Made by a program: the position numbers and the translations under genes
Assembly: GCA_017517705.1 (NCBI GenBank)
Contig: JAFWYM010000033.1
Location: 1 to 46,133, forward strand
Length of the DNA: 46,133 nt
Reading direction: 5' to 3'
From: Alistipes sp.
Lineage (GTDB): Bacteria > Bacteroidota > Bacteroidia > Bacteroidales > Rikenellaceae
Notes under the pieces: generated by a model
What the model was told of the DNA's origin: nothing
Databases searched by the model: none
The model's input: the letters and a program-made list of their open reading frames with translations, nothing else
Shown here: piece after piece, positions 33,725-41,880 of the stretch
How positions within the stretch are numbered: the first letter of the stretch is position 1
Layout of the letters: every line of letters starts with the position of its first letter

Positions 33725-34498
33725 ATGACAAAGAGAATATTTACCCTCGGTGTGGCGTTATGTTTTGTGTTTAGCGCCTCAGCATGGGGGCCTAAAGGTC
33801 ACGACACGGTGGCATATATCGCCGAAAAGCACCTGTCGAAGAGGAGCCTCAAGAGAGTGCAGGAGGTGTTGGACGGCAACTCGCTGGTCTATGTGGCCAA
33901 CTGGCTCGACAATGCCAGTCATACGGATGAATATGCCCACACCAAGACGTGGCACTACGTTAATGTCGACCCCGAGGAGGGTAGCTATGCTAACTCTGCT
34001 AAGGAGCCTAAGGGCGATGTTGTAGTTGCAATCAATGGTATCGTCGAGCGCCTGAAGAGTGGTGAGCTGAGCACTGACCAGGAGCGTGCCGAGCTGATGA
34101 TGCTCATACACCTTGTGGGCGATATGCACTGCCCCATGCACGCGGGCTATAAGAGCGATCGCGGTGGCAATGGCACGCAGGTTAAGTACTTCGGCAAGCA
34201 GCGCAAGTTACACTCGGTATGGGATAGCGAGATTGTAGAGTCGGCGCACCGCTGGGGTTACAGCGAGTGGCAGGAGCAGGTTGACCGCGCCACGAAAAAG
34301 GAGCAGAAGAGCATAGCGCAGGGTACGCCTAACGAATGGATCGAGGAGACTGTTGCCCTTGCTCGCGATATATATGAGCGTTCGACAACGGGCGAGAATC
34401 TCTCGTACGACTATGTTGCATACTACACCCCGATAATCGAGCAGCAGTTCCTCAAGGGAGGTATTCGTTTGGCTGCACTACTCGAAGATATATACTAA
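33725..34498 (+). CDS. S1/P1-family zinc nuclease, secreted
   Basis: 257 residues. The signal peptide ends SASA, so the mature protein begins WGPKGHD: Trp1 and His6, exactly the first zinc ligands of P1 nuclease. Further ligands appear in YVANWLDNAS, HTKTWHYVNVD, MMLIHLVGDMHCPMHAGY and LHSVWDSEIVE. The enzyme should cut single-stranded nucleic acid or release 3'-phosphate in the periplasm or outside the cell. It follows rho by 14 bp. A palindromic hairpin lies downstream. Confidence 0.93.
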   Translation: MTKRIFTLGVALCFVFSASAWGPKGHDTVAYIAEKHLSKRSLKRVQEVLDGNSLVYVANWLDNASHTDEYAHTKTWHYVNVDPEEGSYANSAKEPKGDVVVAINGIVERLKSGELSTDQERAELMMLIHLVGDMHCPMHAGYKSDRGGNGTQVKYFGKQRKLHSVWDSEIVESAHRWGYSEWQEQVDRATKKEQKSIAQGTPNEWIEETVALARDIYERSTTGENLSYDYVAYYTPIIEQQFLKGGIRLAALLEDIY

Positions 34499-34525
34499 TA
34501 GTTCGGGGCGGACATTAGAGTGATA

Positions 34526-34606
34526 AGGGAGATTAGGCGGGTTAAAGAGTTTAGGGATAGCGTTATCGGCAGAAGCGCCAAACTCTTTAATCTCCTTAAT
34601 TTCCCT
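34526..34606 (+). terminator. Long imperfect inverted repeat after the S1/P1 nuclease gene
   Basis: Left arm 34526-34552 and right arm 34580-34606 share AGGGA, ATTA and TTAAAGAGTTT blocks in inverted order (about 20 of 27 pairs), then AATTTTT. It could act as a terminator or be a dispersed palindrome. The rest of the 34499-34794 gap shows only the promoter at 34725. Confidence 0.5.
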
Positions 34607-34724
34607 AATTTTTCGACCAATTTCCAATGCTCTTCTACCCCGATTCTCACGTCCGAAAGCTAACATATATCACCTTTAGAAAAAATTATTTCGAAAAAGT
34701 GTAGGTTGTTTGCAAAAAAATGTG

Positions 34725-34732
34725 TACATTTG
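34725..34732 (+). promoter_or_regulatory. -7 box of the four-subunit oxidoreductase operon
   Basis: TACATTTG, 62 bp before the first start codon. A TTG at 34706-34708 is slightly too close (16 bp) for a standard -33 box. Confidence 0.5.
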
Positions 34733-34794
34733 TTTGGTTAATTCCGCATTAAGAGAAAACCAGAACTATTAACAACAATAAAAACTACTGTCTT

Positions 34795-35022
34795 ATGGCA
34801 AAAATCAAAGGAACAGTTGTTGTCGATACGGAGCATTGCAAGGGTTGCGGTGTATGTGTAGCATCGTGTCCTACTAAGACGCTCGGTTTGTCGACCGAAG
34901 TGAACGGCAAGGGTTACCCCTTCGCTATGATGGTTGAGCCGGATTCTTGTACTGGTTGCGCTTCATGCGCTATCATCTGTCCGGATAGTTGTCTAACGGT
35001 GTATCGCCAAAAATTCGAGTAA
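34795..35022 (+). CDS. 2-oxoacid:ferredoxin oxidoreductase, delta (4Fe-4S ferredoxin) subunit
   Basis: 75 residues with two 4Fe-4S motifs: CKGCGVCVASCP (about 19-30) and CTGCASCAIICP (about 52-63). It should carry electrons from the thiamine-diphosphate site to free ferredoxin. It is the first gene of a tight four-gene operon (delta-alpha-beta-gamma; gaps 3, 4 and 5 bp). Confidence 0.92.
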   Translation: MAKIKGTVVVDTEHCKGCGVCVASCPTKTLGLSTEVNGKGYPFAMMVEPDSCTGCASCAIICPDSCLTVYRQKFE

Positions 35023-35025
35023 ACT

Positions 35026-36120
35026 ATGGCAGAGAAAGAGGTAAAACTTATGAAGGGCAACGAGGTGATTGCTCACGCAGCAATTCGCTACGGTTGCGAC
35101 GGCTATTTCGGCTACCCCATCACTCCGCAGTCGGAGGTTATGGAGACACTTATGGAGCTTAAGCCTTGGGAGACTACCGGTATGGTTGTGCTTCAGGCCG
35201 AGAGCGAGGTATCTTCAATCAATATGCTTTACGGCGGTGCCTCTACAGGTAAGCGCGTGATGACATCATCGTCATCGCCCGGTATCAGCCTTATGTCTGA
35301 GGGCTTGAGCTACCTTGCAGGTGCCGAGCTTCCCTGCGTCATCGTAAACTGCCAGCGTGGTGGTCCAGGCCTTGGTACCATCCAGCCTTCACAGTCTGAC
35401 TACTTCCAGGCTTGTAAGGGCGGTGCTCACGGTGACTTCCACCTTATCGTTTTGGCTCCTAACTCGGTTCAGGAGATGCACGACTTTGTGGCTGACGCCT
35501 TCGATCTTTCGTTTAAGTATCGTAACCCCGCAATGATCTTGGCTGATGGTTGTATCGGTCAGATGATGGAGAAGGTTGTGTTGGCACCCCAGCGTCCTCG
35601 CAAGACTAATGAGGAGATCGCTGCCGAGTGCAAGAGCTGGGCATTGCTCGGTAAGACTGACGACCGCGAGCGTAACGTAATCACGTCACTCGAGCTTAAG
35701 TCGGAGGTTATGGAGGTTAACAACCAGCGCCTCCAGGCTAAGTACGCCGCCATCAGGGAGAATGAGGTGCGCTATGAGGCTATCGAGTGCGACGATGCTG
35801 AGTATGTTATCGTAGCCTTCGGTTCGTCATCACGTATCTGCTCTGCTACGGTTGAGATGGCTCGTGCTGAGGGTATCAAGCTCGGTTTGTTGCGTCCTAT
35901 CACACTCTACCCCTTCCCCACAAAGGCTATCGCTGCTCTTGCTGAGCGCGGCGTGAAGGGCTTCCTCTCGGCTGAGCTTAACGCAGGCCAGATGGTTGAG
36001 GACGTACGTCTTGCAGTAAATGGCAAGGCTCCAGTTGAGCACTTCGGTCGTATGGGTGGTATGTTGTTCTCACCCGACGAGGTACTTAAAGCAGTTAAAG
36101 AGAAACTTATAAATCGATAA
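35026..36120 (+). CDS. vorB: 2-oxoacid:ferredoxin oxidoreductase, alpha subunit (VorB-type)
   Basis: 364 residues. The pyrimidine-binding domain includes GCDGYFGYPITPQSEVMETL at the N-terminus and a conserved SSSPGISLMSEGLSYLAGAE (about 82-101), then a transketolase C-terminal-like domain (GLLRPITLYPFP). This type is usually annotated as the 3-methyl-2-oxobutanoate (branched-chain) dehydrogenase subunit VorB, but 2-oxoglutarate enzymes are closely similar, so the substrate call is moderate. It works with the beta, gamma and delta subunits encoded beside it. Confidence 0.88.
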   Translation: MAEKEVKLMKGNEVIAHAAIRYGCDGYFGYPITPQSEVMETLMELKPWETTGMVVLQAESEVSSINMLYGGASTGKRVMTSSSSPGISLMSEGLSYLAGAELPCVIVNCQRGGPGLGTIQPSQSDYFQACKGGAHGDFHLIVLAPNSVQEMHDFVADAFDLSFKYRNPAMILADGCIGQMMEKVVLAPQRPRKTNEEIAAECKSWALLGKTDDRERNVITSLELKSEVMEVNNQRLQAKYAAIRENEVRYEAIECDDAEYVIVAFGSSSRICSATVEMARAEGIKLGLLRPITLYPFPTKAIAALAERGVKGFLSAELNAGQMVEDVRLAVNGKAPVEHFGRMGGMLFSPDEVLKAVKEKLINR

Positions 36121-36124
36121 GACT

Positions 36125-36892
36125 ATGGCAGAGGTTGAAATCAAAAAGGAGAATTTGGTATTTAGTAAGTCTAAGCTTATCCTACCTAACGTAATGCACT
36201 ACTGCCCCGGCTGTAGCCACGGTACGGTTCACAAACTCGTTGCCGAGGTTATCGAGGAGATGGGTTTGGAGCACGACACCATCGGCGTATCGCCCGTGGG
36301 CTGCTCGGTATTTGCATACAACTATATTGACATTGACTGGGCACAGGCTGCTCACGGTCGTGCTTGCGCTGTTGCTACAGCCATCAAGCGCGTGAACCCC
36401 GAGAAGATGGTATTCACATACCAGGGTGATGGCGATATGTCGGCCATCGGTACGGGTGAGACTATCCACGCTGCTGCACGCGGTGAGAACATCGTGGCCA
36501 TCTATATCAACAACGCTATCTATGGTATGACCGGTGGGCAGATGGCGCCTACTACCCTCTTGGGTATGAAGACCGCAACGACACCCTATGGTCGTGATGC
36601 TAAGCTCAACGGCTATCCCTATAAGATCGCCCAGATGTTGGCTCACCTCGATGGCGTATGCTACGTTACACGTCAGACTGTTCACACTCCCGCAAATGTA
36701 CGCAAGGCGAAGAAGGCTATCCGCCACGCATTCGAGAATGCTATGGCAGGCAAGGGCTTCAGCCTCGTGGAGATTGTAGCTACATGTAACAGCGGTTGGA
36801 AGCTGTCGCCCGTTGCTGCTAACGAGTGGCTCGAGCAGAATATGTTGCCTTTCTATGAGCCCGGTGATTTGAAGGACACAACTAAAGAGTAA
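36125..36892 (+). CDS. 2-oxoacid:ferredoxin oxidoreductase, beta (thiamine diphosphate) subunit
   Basis: 255 residues. It has the TPP/Mg-binding signature QGDGDMSAIGTGETIHAAAR (about 100-119), followed by the Asn residues in IYINNAIYGMTGGQMAPTT, and the N-terminal MHYCPGCSHGTVHKL. It decarboxylates the 2-oxoacid and forms the acyl-CoA together with alpha. It starts 4 bp after the alpha gene. Confidence 0.9.
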   Translation: MAEVEIKKENLVFSKSKLILPNVMHYCPGCSHGTVHKLVAEVIEEMGLEHDTIGVSPVGCSVFAYNYIDIDWAQAAHGRACAVATAIKRVNPEKMVFTYQGDGDMSAIGTGETIHAAARGENIVAIYINNAIYGMTGGQMAPTTLLGMKTATTPYGRDAKLNGYPYKIAQMLAHLDGVCYVTRQTVHTPANVRKAKKAIRHAFENAMAGKGFSLVEIVATCNSGWKLSPVAANEWLEQNMLPFYEPGDLKDTTKE

Positions 36893-36897
36893 GCATT

Positions 36898-37443
36898 ATG
36901 AAAGAGACAATAATCATTGCAGGTTTCGGAGGACAGGGTGTCCTCACTATGGGTAAGATCTTGGCTTACTCTGGTATTATGCAGGATATGGAGGTTACTT
37001 GGATGCCTTCATACGGTCCTGAGATGCGTGGTGGTACCGCCAACGTTACCGTTATCCTCTCGGATAAGCCCATCTCGTCGCCTATCGCTCACGAGTTTGA
37101 CTGCGTAGTGGTGCTCAACCAGCAGTCTATGGATAAGTTCGAGGCACAGGTTAAGCCCGGTGGCGTTCTTATCTACGACACTAACGGTATCACACACCAC
37201 CCCACACGTACCGACATCAGCGTTTACCAGATTGACGCTACTGCCGAGTGCGCACGCTTGGGTCAGTCTAAGTTGTTCAACACGATGATTCTCGGTGCTT
37301 ACCTCAAGGTACGCCCCGTAGTTAAGATGGAGAACGTCATGGAGGGTCTTAAGAAGACCTTGCCCGAGCGCGCTTGGAAGATGCTTCCTCAGAACGAGGA
37401 GGCCATCAAGCACGGTGGCGAGATCATCCGTCAGATTCGCTAA
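36898..37443 (+). CDS. 2-oxoacid:ferredoxin oxidoreductase, gamma subunit
   Basis: 181 residues. The N-terminal Gly-rich motif IIIAGFGGQGVLTMGKILAY and the following SYGPEMRGGTANVTVI are hallmarks of the gamma domain that binds CoA. Last gene of the operon, with an intrinsic terminator 24 bp downstream. Confidence 0.92.
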   Translation: MKETIIIAGFGGQGVLTMGKILAYSGIMQDMEVTWMPSYGPEMRGGTANVTVILSDKPISSPIAHEFDCVVVLNQQSMDKFEAQVKPGGVLIYDTNGITHHPTRTDISVYQIDATAECARLGQSKLFNTMILGAYLKVRPVVKMENVMEGLKKTLPERAWKMLPQNEEAIKHGGEIIRQIR

Positions 37444-37467
37444 TTCTTGGCGTGATACTCACGATAT

Positions 37468-37504
37468 CCCGAGTGGGCTTCGGCTCGCTCGGGATTTCTT
37501 TTTG
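37468..37504 (+). terminator. Terminator of the four-subunit oxidoreductase operon
   Basis: CCCGAGTGGGC-TTCG-GCTCGCTCGGG with a UUCG-type tetraloop and TTTCTTTTT following. Confidence 0.88.
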
Positions 37505-37600
37505 TGACATAGCGGATGTAGAGTAGTTCTGAGATTATATCTTTAGATGCTCAACGACATTAATTCCTAATTAGGATAATGAGAATTAAGAAATAATTTG

Positions 37601-37608
37601 TATCTTTG
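37601..37608 (+). promoter_or_regulatory. -7 box of the small OMP gene
   Basis: TATCTTTG, 29 bp before the ATG at 37637. No clear -33 TTG. Confidence 0.5.
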
Positions 37609-37636
37609 TAAAACAAACCCTAAAAAGCATAATGTT

Positions 37637-38122
37637 ATGAAGAGACTCTTGGTTGCCCTTATCGCCACATTCATACTCATCCCTACGACCAACACTCTTT
37701 CGGCACAGGAGGAAGGCGACTTTCGCTTCGGTTTCCGCACGGGCTACTACTTTGGTACTAAGGCCTATGGCATAGGCATTTATGGCACCTATGGCATTAC
37801 GGATTGGCTGAATATTGAGCCTGGTGTCAACTATGTTGCCAAGGAGAAGAGTCTGTTTGATATCTATTGCGACTTCCAGATACCTCTTGAGATAGCCACA
37901 TACTGGCATATCTACCCTATCATCGGTATCAGTGCCAACGATATAAGCGAGAATAGTGGCGCTATAGATGGCTGGGCTGGAGGTGTGAATGCCGGCCTCG
38001 GGTTGAGTTATGAGATCAACGATCGCTGGAGCGTAAATGCTCAGGGTAAGTATATGTGGCGCTTCCCGACAGAGCACAGTAGTGCCATCATTCTACATAT
38101 AGGTATCGACTACAACTTCTAA
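37637..38122 (+). CDS. Small outer-membrane beta-barrel protein
   Basis: 161 residues. A signal peptide ends LSAQ (about residue 22). It is followed by alternating strands such as FRFGFRTGYYFGTKAYGIGI and GGVNAGLGLSYEINDRWSV, and the terminal strand ends HIGIDYNF. This is an eight-strand OmpX/OmpW-like barrel in size. The ATG at 37637 is preferred over an in-frame start at 37598, which would overlap the -7 box. It sits alone between the two oxidoreductase operons. Function unknown. Confidence 0.85.
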   Translation: MKRLLVALIATFILIPTTNTLSAQEEGDFRFGFRTGYYFGTKAYGIGIYGTYGITDWLNIEPGVNYVAKEKSLFDIYCDFQIPLEIATYWHIYPIIGISANDISENSGAIDGWAGGVNAGLGLSYEINDRWSVNAQGKYMWRFPTEHSSAIILHIGIDYNF

Positions 38123-38312
38123 GCTAACACCGCACAGCCACAAGCACCACACCCGGAGGTCTTAGCCGTGGCTATACGCCATTGGAGATGTATCAGACGC
38201 AATAGGAGCGTAAGTTCCTGTCAACTACTGATATATACTTACTATTCTTGGCAAGCTCTATTATTGGCAACCGTGTAGACGGCAACAAAAACTAAGCGCA
38301 GAATAACACATG

Positions 38313-38348
38313 CGAGGCCGTGCAATGATGCCCGGCCTCGTTGCCTTT
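38313..38348 (+). terminator. Hairpin after the OMP gene
   Basis: CGAGGCCG (38313-38320) with CGGCCTCG (38333-38340), then TTGCCTTTT. It is 190 bp past the stop, so it may terminate a longer 3' UTR. I see nothing else in 38123-38312. Confidence 0.5.
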
Positions 38349-38480
38349 TATGTCGGCATTGACCACATTTGCCCAACCTTACGACAGTTAATTTCTCGGC
38401 TACTACAGCGTCGAAAATAAAAAAGCACTTCGAGATGCAATTTATTTCGGTTTTTCGATACACCCTATTATAATTTTTAT

Positions 38481-38488
38481 TATATTTG
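38481..38488 (+). promoter_or_regulatory. -7 box of the korAB operon
   Basis: TATATTTG lies 144 bp before the korA start, giving a long leader of about 140 nt. Confidence 0.5.
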
Positions 38489-38512
38489 TATGAAATTATG
38501 GCGTACCACATG

Positions 38513-38574
38513 TGAGTATGCTGATTGGGCTATGGGTCGAGATGGCGCCCAAATTTGTAGGTTGCTGATACTCA
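38513..38574 (+). promoter_or_regulatory. Structured element in the korA leader
   Basis: TGAGTAT (38513-38519) pairs with ATACTCA (38568-38574) and encloses TTGGGC (38525-38530) with GCCCAA (38547-38552). The fold lies in the middle of the leader, about 58 nt before the start codon. I do not recognise a known riboswitch. Confidence 0.4.
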
Positions 38575-38632
38575 TAGCCAAAGATAGTAGAACGTATTAA
38601 ACTTATAACATAAAACTACAAACTACACTACA

Positions 38633-40474
38633 ATGGACAATGTAAACGTACAGCAGTTGCAGGATGTGGTTATCCGTTTCTCGGGTGACTCAGGTGACGG
38701 TATGCAGCTCACCGGAACACTCTTCTCGGATACATCAGCACTGTTCGGCAATGGTATCTCGACATTCCCTGACTACCCTGCCGAGATTCGCGCACCGCAG
38801 GGAACTGTAGCAGGTGTCTCTGGCTTCCAGGTACACTTTGGCTCAAGCCGTATCGACAACCCGGGCGACTATTGCGATGTTCTCGTTGCGATGAATCCCG
38901 CAGCCCTCATCGCCAACCGCAAGTGGCTCAAGCCCTCGGCTACGGTTATCGTCGATGGCGACACCATGACTGAGGAGAACATCAAGAAGGCGGGCTTCAA
39001 GACTATGGATCCCATCGCAGAGCTTGGCCTCGAGGGTTATAATGTCGTTATCCCCGATATCACGACAATGACTAAGGAGGCACTCAAGGATACTGGCATG
39101 GACAACAAGGCGATGGTTAAGTGTAAGAACATGTTCGCTTTGGGTATCTGCTTCTGGATGTATAATCGTCCCGATGACTTTGCTAAGAGCTTCCTCGACT
39201 CGAAGTTTGCAAAGAAGAACCCTCTCGTAGCTGAGGCTAACAAGAAGGTTATCGAGGCTGGATACAACTATGCTGCCAACACGCACCAGTTTGCTAACAA
39301 CTATACCGTAGCTCCCGCAGAGCTCGAGAAGGGTGTATATCGCTCGATTAATGGTAATACGGCTACGGCGTGGGGCTTCTGCGCAGCATCCGAGAAGTCG
39401 GGTCTCCCCCTCTTCTGTGGCTCGTACCCCATCACTCCCGCAACCGTAATCCTCGAGGAGCTTGCCAAGCGTAAGGATCTCGGTGTTAAGACCGTACAGG
39501 CTGAGGATGAGATTGCCGGTATCTGCACATCTATCGGCGCTGCCTACGCAGGTAACTTCGCTGTGACAACCACCTCAGGCCCCGGTATCTCGCTTAAGAG
39601 TGAGGCTATGGGCTTGGCTGTTATGGCTGAGCTTCCGTTGGTTGTTGTCGACGTACAGCGTGGTGGCCCCTCTACGGGTCTTCCCACAAAGACGGAGCAG
39701 AGCGACCTCAATCAGGCACTCTATGGCCGTAATGGTGAGTGTCCCATGGTAGTAATCGCAGCATCGTCGCCAAGCGACTGCTTCCACTACGCCTTCATGG
39801 CGGGTAAGATTGCCATGGAGCACATGACTCCCGTTATGTTGCTCTCGGACGGCTTCATCGCCAACGGCTCGGAGCCCTGGAAGATACCCTCAATGGCCGA
39901 CTACCCCGCTATCGTACCTCCCATCGTTGAGCCTCGCACCGAGGGCGAGTTTATGCCCTACGCTCGTAACGAGAAGCTCGCACGTGGCTGGGCATTCCCC
40001 GGCAAGGAGGGTCTTGAGCACCGCATCGGTGGTTTGGAGAAGGATCACCTGAAGGGTAGCATCTCGCACGACCCGAAGAACCACCAGGAGATGGTCACAA
40101 CACGTAAGCGCAAGGTTGAGCTTGTGGCTGAGGAGTTGCCCGAGTTGGAGGTATTCGGTGCTAAGGAGGCTGACGTATTGGTTATTGGCTGGGGTGGCAC
40201 ACGTGGTCACTTGCACAGCGCCGTTAAGCAGCTTCAGGATGAGGGCAAGAGCGTAGCTCACCTCCACTTCAACTACATCTACCCCTTGCAGAAGGGTGTG
40301 GCCGACATTCTCAAGCGCTACAAGCGCATCGTCGTGTGCGAGTTGAACGAGGGTCAGTTTGCAGGCTACCTACGCCAGCAGTTCTGCGACGTAGTCATCG
40401 AGTCGTTTGGCAAGACTGAGGGTCAGCCCTTTACTGTTGTCGAGCTCAAGGATAAGATTAACTCAATGTTGTAA
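38633..40474 (+). CDS. korA: 2-oxoacid:ferredoxin oxidoreductase, fused gamma-alpha subunit (KorA)
   Basis: 613 residues. The N-terminal gamma domain (VVIRFSGDSGDGMQLTGTLF, then DYPAEIRAPQGTVAGVSGFQ) is fused to the alpha domain (SGLPLFCGSYPITPATVIL, AVTTTSGPGISLKSEAMGLA at about 307-326, then a C-terminal domain with YIYPLQKGVADIL). This two-gene layout with the beta gene next is typical of 2-oxoglutarate:ferredoxin oxidoreductases, which make succinyl-CoA and reduced ferredoxin. It has no ferredoxin subunit. A long structured leader precedes it. Confidence 0.92.
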   Translation: MDNVNVQQLQDVVIRFSGDSGDGMQLTGTLFSDTSALFGNGISTFPDYPAEIRAPQGTVAGVSGFQVHFGSSRIDNPGDYCDVLVAMNPAALIANRKWLKPSATVIVDGDTMTEENIKKAGFKTMDPIAELGLEGYNVVIPDITTMTKEALKDTGMDNKAMVKCKNMFALGICFWMYNRPDDFAKSFLDSKFAKKNPLVAEANKKVIEAGYNYAANTHQFANNYTVAPAELEKGVYRSINGNTATAWGFCAASEKSGLPLFCGSYPITPATVILEELAKRKDLGVKTVQAEDEIAGICTSIGAAYAGNFAVTTTSGPGISLKSEAMGLAVMAELPLVVVDVQRGGPSTGLPTKTEQSDLNQALYGRNGECPMVVIAASSPSDCFHYAFMAGKIAMEHMTPVMLLSDGFIANGSEPWKIPSMADYPAIVPPIVEPRTEGEFMPYARNEKLARGWAFPGKEGLEHRIGGLEKDHLKGSISHDPKNHQEMVTTRKRKVELVAEELPELEVFGAKEADVLVIGWGGTRGHLHSAVKQLQDEGKSVAHLHFNYIYPLQKGVADILKRYKRIVVCELNEGQFAGYLRQQFCDVVIESFGKTEGQPFTVVELKDKINSML

Positions 40475-40503
40475 TAACACCACTTAATAATACAGAGAAA
40501 ACT

Positions 40504-41535
40504 ATGGCAGATTTTAAGTATACACCCGCTGATTTCAAGAGCGATCAACAGGTAAAGTGGTGTCCCGGTTGTGGCGACCACGCCATCCTTAACGCTGTTC
40601 AGCGTGCTATGCCTGAGGTGGCAGATGCCCTGGGCAAGCCTCATAACAAGTTCACGTTCGTGTCGGGTATCGGCTGTTCGTCGCGCTTCATCTACTACAT
40701 GAAGACCTTCGGCTTCCATACCATCCACGGCCGTGCTAACGCTGTCGCTACAGGTATCAAGACGGCAAATCCCGACCTCTCGGTATGGGTATGTACGGGT
40801 GATGGCGACTCATTGGCTATCGGTGGTAACCACTTCATCCACGCCATCCGTCGTAACATCGACCTTAACGTCATCCTGTTCAACAACGAGATCTACGGCC
40901 TTACTAAGGGTCAGTACTCGCCTACCACGAAGCTCGGCAAGGTCACTAAGACATCGCCCTTCGGCACAGTAGAGAAGCCCTTTACGCCCGGTGAGTTGGT
41001 TATCGGCGCTAAGGGTACATTCTTCGCACGCACCATCGACCAGGAGGTCATGCTCACTAAGGAGTGCTTGCTGGCAGCTGCTAAGCATAAGGGTATGGCT
41101 GTTACCGAGGCGTTGGTCAACTGTATGATTTTCAACGATAAGACTCACGCATTGTTTGCAGGCGACAAGGCTACGCGCGAGGAGAACACCATCCATCTCA
41201 AGCATGGCGAGAAGATGCTCTTTGGCAAGGATAAGCAGAAGGGCTTGGTATTCGAGAATATGCGTCTGAAGGTTGTCACCATCGGCGAGGATGGCTACAC
41301 GCTTGACAATGTGCTCACACACGATGCTAAGTGCGCTGATACGACACTCCACTCGATGTTGGCCGCTATGAAGTACCCCGAGTACCCTGTGGCTGTGGGC
41401 GTCATCCGCGATGTTGACGATGAGAATGTCTACGATGCAAAGGTTGCCGAGCAGGTTGAGACCGTCAAGGCTACCGCTAAGATTAAGTGCGTAGACGACC
41501 TCTTGCGTTCGGGTCAGACGTGGGAGATTAAGTAA
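40504..41535 (+). CDS. korB: 2-oxoacid:ferredoxin oxidoreductase, beta subunit (KorB)
   Basis: 343 residues. The N-terminal CPGCGDHAILNAVQRAMPEV, GIGCSSRFIYYMKTFGFHTI and HGRANAVATGIK, then the TPP/Mg site CTGDGDSLAIGGNHFIHAIR (about 99-118) and FNNEIYGLTKGQYSPTT. The conserved Cys residues may hold a 4Fe-4S cluster, as in known beta subunits. It starts 29 bp after korA. A copy of the 120-bp palindromic repeat begins 5 bp after its stop, before the terminator. Confidence 0.93.
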   Translation: MADFKYTPADFKSDQQVKWCPGCGDHAILNAVQRAMPEVADALGKPHNKFTFVSGIGCSSRFIYYMKTFGFHTIHGRANAVATGIKTANPDLSVWVCTGDGDSLAIGGNHFIHAIRRNIDLNVILFNNEIYGLTKGQYSPTTKLGKVTKTSPFGTVEKPFTPGELVIGAKGTFFARTIDQEVMLTKECLLAAAKHKGMAVTEALVNCMIFNDKTHALFAGDKATREENTIHLKHGEKMLFGKDKQKGLVFENMRLKVVTIGEDGYTLDNVLTHDAKCADTTLHSMLAAMKYPEYPVAVGVIRDVDDENVYDAKVAEQVETVKATAKIKCVDDLLRSGQTWEIK

Positions 41536-41540
41536 TCAAT

Positions 41541-41660
41541 GAGGCTGAATAAAAAGTGTATTTTGTCGTTATGCTCGCCCTCAAAATGCTCATTTACGCC
41601 AAGTAAACTCCGCTTTTTCGGGCTTCGCAAGCCTAAAACTACATCTTTTTATTCAACCTC
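41541..41660 (+). repeat. 120-bp palindromic repeat element, copy 3, in the korB 3' UTR
   Basis: GAGGCTGAATAAAAAGTGTA at the left end and CATCTTTTTATTCAACCTC at the right, with imperfect complementarity along the full length. Same length as copy 1 and opposite orientation. It sits between the korB stop and the terminator hairpin, so it is probably transcribed as a 3' UTR hairpin. Confidence 0.85.
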
Positions 41661-41670
41661 CTAACAAAAC

Positions 41671-41702
41671 GGGGATGACAAAAAAGTAAATTTGTCATCC
41701 CC
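41671..41702 (+). terminator. Terminator of korAB
   Basis: GGGGATGACAAA with TTTGTCATCCCC, a 12-bp stem with a short A-rich loop, then ATTATTTTG. Confidence 0.8.
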
Positions 41703-41783
41703 ATTATTTTGTGTAATCAGGTAAACAGCACCACGGGGCAGAATTTCTTGTCAGAAGTCGTGAGATGTGGTGCATCACAAAAG

Positions 41784-41827
41784 AGACTACCACGAGATAG
41801 TACACTTAGTACAGCCCGTGGTAGTCT
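41784..41827. terminator. Hairpin downstream of the pseudouridine synthase gene
   Basis: An 11-bp perfect stem (AGACTACCACG/CGTGGTAGTCT) with a 22-nt loop, 54 bp past the minus-strand stop at 41881. Minus-strand sequence after it is T-rich. The rest of 41536-41880 holds only the repeat and the korAB terminator. Confidence 0.6.
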
Positions 41828-41880
41828 ACTTTTAGGGATGTGCCGCAGATTGCGACTTATCACAAGAATATCACAAGAAA

